Shown here in pieces: positions 62,796-64,000 of a stretch of DNA of 64,000 nt (position 1 is its first letter; each line of letters begins with the position of its first letter). This DNA is from Psychrobacter immobilis (GTDB lineage Bacteria; Pseudomonadota; Gammaproteobacteria; Pseudomonadales; Moraxellaceae), in assembly GCF_904846235.1 (NCBI RefSeq), contig NZ_CAJGZN010000007.1, positions 1 through 64,000 on the forward strand, given 5' to 3'. The position numbers were made by a program, and so were the translations under genes. The notes beneath the pieces are model-generated. The model did not search any database. It had not been told where the DNA came from and worked only from the letters and a program-made list of their open reading frames with translations.

Positions 62796-63761
62796 CTATT
62801 TTAAGTTTCCAACGATATATGCCGTACAAGGCGCATCTGCAATCCACTTCGCCACAAGCTTTTCATTAGTAGCCACACTCGCATCCAACGGCAAAAACAC
62901 GGCACTACCAGAGCCAGTCATTCGTGCTGTGCCGAGTGTTTGCGCTTCTAACCCCTGTAGATAACTTAAGGCATCTGCAACAGCAGGAGCAAGGTTCGTC
63001 ACCACTGGAGTAAAGACATTATGATAAGGCGGAGTGAGCGTTTGTACATAGTCAGTGTATTGGTTTTTGATGGTTGCAACCGATAGGGGCGCGACATCTC
63101 GCTGTAGCTTGGGATGGGCGAATAGTTTAGCAGTATTTACATGAGCGTTAGGCGTCAGTACTAAATATTGCTGGTCAGGCAACTCAATCGTAGTCAGTTC
63201 TTCACCAATACCCATGGCAATAGCGTCTTGACCAAAGATAAATATAGGTACATCCGCACCTACAGTCGCGCCAATCTTTATAAGCTCATCACAGGTAAAA
63301 TTAAGCTGCCAAATCTCATTGAGCACTAGTATAGCCGTTGCTGCATTAGATGAGCCACCGCCTAGACCCGCGCCCATTGGCAAGTGCTTATCTAAAGTGA
63401 TATGCACTTTTGCCAACTGCTCAGGTAAAGTGTTTGACTGTATGGCAGATGCTAGCAGTGCGCGCGCTGATTTGAAAATTAAATTATCTTCTATATTAAT
63501 AGTGATAGCCTCTGCACCATCTAATACTAGTAGCTGGTGACAGAGTTGATTAGCGCTTAATTCACGAGCTATAGTAGAAATTACGACATTGTTGCTAACC
63601 GAAAAATGCAAATAATCGCCCCAGTCGAGCAGGCGAAATACCGTTTGCAAATTATGATAGCCGTCGGTACGTTTACCAGTAATATGCAAAAATAGATTGA
63701 GTTTTGCGGGTGATAAACGGGTAATCGTAGAAGCAAATGATGCGGCTATATTTTCAGTCAT
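62796..63761 (-). CDS. ispE: 4-diphosphocytidyl-2-C-methyl-D-erythritol kinase
   Basis: 321 residues. LSPAKLNLFLHITGKRTDGYHNLQTVFRLLDWGD is the IspE N-terminus with the catalytic Lys region; the GHMP ATP-binding loop is LPMGAGLGGGSSNAATAILVLNEIW; ARMTGSGSAVFLPL closes the fold. It phosphorylates CDP-ME in the MEP isoprenoid pathway. It is about 35 residues longer than E. coli IspE, in the middle and N-terminus. lolB lies upstream and tRNA-Gln/prs downstream. Confidence 0.96.
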   Translation of the reverse strand: MTENIAASFASTITRLSPAKLNLFLHITGKRTDGYHNLQTVFRLLDWGDYLHFSVSNNVVISTIARELSANQLCHQLLVLDGAEAITINIEDNLIFKSARALLASAIQSNTLPEQLAKVHITLDKHLPMGAGLGGGSSNAATAILVLNEIWQLNFTCDELIKIGATVGADVPIFIFGQDAIAMGIGEELTTIELPDQQYLVLTPNAHVNTAKLFAHPKLQRDVAPLSVATIKNQYTDYVQTLTPPYHNVFTPVVTNLAPAVADALSYLQGLEAQTLGTARMTGSGSAVFLPLDASVATNEKLVAKWIADAPCTAYIVGNLK

Positions 63762-63851
63762 ATTTTTTTATCATAAGGTGCAGTTATAAACAGCTATCTT
63801 AATTAGCAATGATGGTTTTTAGCAGGCTTTCTGTTGTTAATAAAAGATGGA

Positions 63852-64000
63852 TTAATGGTTAATCGTCATTACAACTTTGTTACCTTGTGGCTGTACAGCA
63901 CTAATTTTACTAGGTAACTTATCCGTACCTTTATAAGTAAAGCTGGCTGTCCACTCACCATTGACTGAGCTAACTAAACGGTTCTGATCATCCAGTTGTG
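63852..64000 (-). CDS. lolB: Outer-membrane lipoprotein localisation protein LolB, C-terminal part (partial)
   Basis: The reading frame enters from the right edge of the window and stops with TAA at 63854-63852. The visible 48 residues include LVSSVNGEWTASFTYKGTDKLP, PSKISAVQPQGNKVVMTINH, which match the C-terminal strands of LolB (W-x-A-x-F-x-Y then L-P-x-K-I). Position directly upstream of ispE on the same strand supports this. LolB receives lipoproteins from LolA and inserts them in the outer membrane. Confidence 0.8.
   Translation of the reverse strand, partial: QLDDQNRLVSSVNGEWTASFTYKGTDKLPSKISAVQPQGNKVVMTINH

Overview
The window looks like an ordinary chromosomal stretch of a gammaproteobacterium of the Moraxellaceae, most probably Psychrobacter. 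The reasons are a moderate A+T bias, a short acetyl-CoA carboxylase alpha subunit lacking the usual N-terminal helix region, and several conserved gammaproteobacterial gene neighbourhoods: pabC-mltG-tmk, dapA-lipoprotein-purC, accA-tilS, proC-yggT and lolB-ispE-tRNA-Gln-prs-rplY-pth. The genus is an inference from memory of protein sequences and was not checked by a search.

Layout. 1-1.3 kb: two adjacent, related but non-identical IS630-type elements. The first is cut by the window edge; the second has both terminal inverted repeats but a broken transposase. 1.5-7.4 kb: a saccharopine-dehydrogenase-like reductase, a 51-residue DUF1328 membrane protein, PhhB, a small acetyltransferase, and a fatty-acid desaturase beside a flavin/2Fe-2S reductase that probably feeds it electrons. 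7.7-17 kb: EttA, PlsB, YbaK, a CHMI-type isomerase, a large acyl-CoA dehydrogenase and a FUSC membrane protein. 17-25 kb: AroE, a lipoprotein, then pabC separated from mltG-tmk by a 2.7-kb insert. That insert holds a DpnI-type methyl-directed restriction endonuclease, a DpnD-like small protein and two tandem paralogues of unknown function whose upstream regions share a pair of GATC-containing boxes at identical spacing. It is the most interesting part of the window.

25-34.6 kb: a CPA1-type cation/proton antiporter, a DegP/MucD-type periplasmic protease, dapA, a BamC-like mini-lipoprotein, purC, an orphan barstar-like protein, 3-methyladenine glycosylase and a YqfO-like protein. 34.7-41.7 kb: two paralogous lipoproteins with a repeated PepSY-like unit, CsbD, an OYE-type flavin oxidoreductase divergent from a TetR regulator, and a molybdopterin oxidoreductase. 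41.7-55 kb: dadA, ygfZ, a PhnA/YjdM protein, hemL, fadD, an Mpo1-like protein, ppx, accA, tilS, proC and yggT. 55-64 kb: thiD, tRNA-Ser(GCU), tRNA-Arg(ACG), an RDD protein, a Na+/Ca2+-type exchanger, panD, pth, rplY (CTC form), prs, two identical tRNA-Gln(UUG), ispE and the 3' end of lolB.

Membrane-lipid and acyl-chain genes recur across the window (desaturase and reductase, plsB, fadE, fadD, accA). The rest is mainly core biosynthesis (aroE, dapA, purC, hemL, proC, thiD, panD, prs, ispE). Apart from the IS elements, the DpnI insert and possibly the barstar-like gene, the sequence appears vertically inherited. No CRISPR array, phage genes, rRNA or replication origin was seen.
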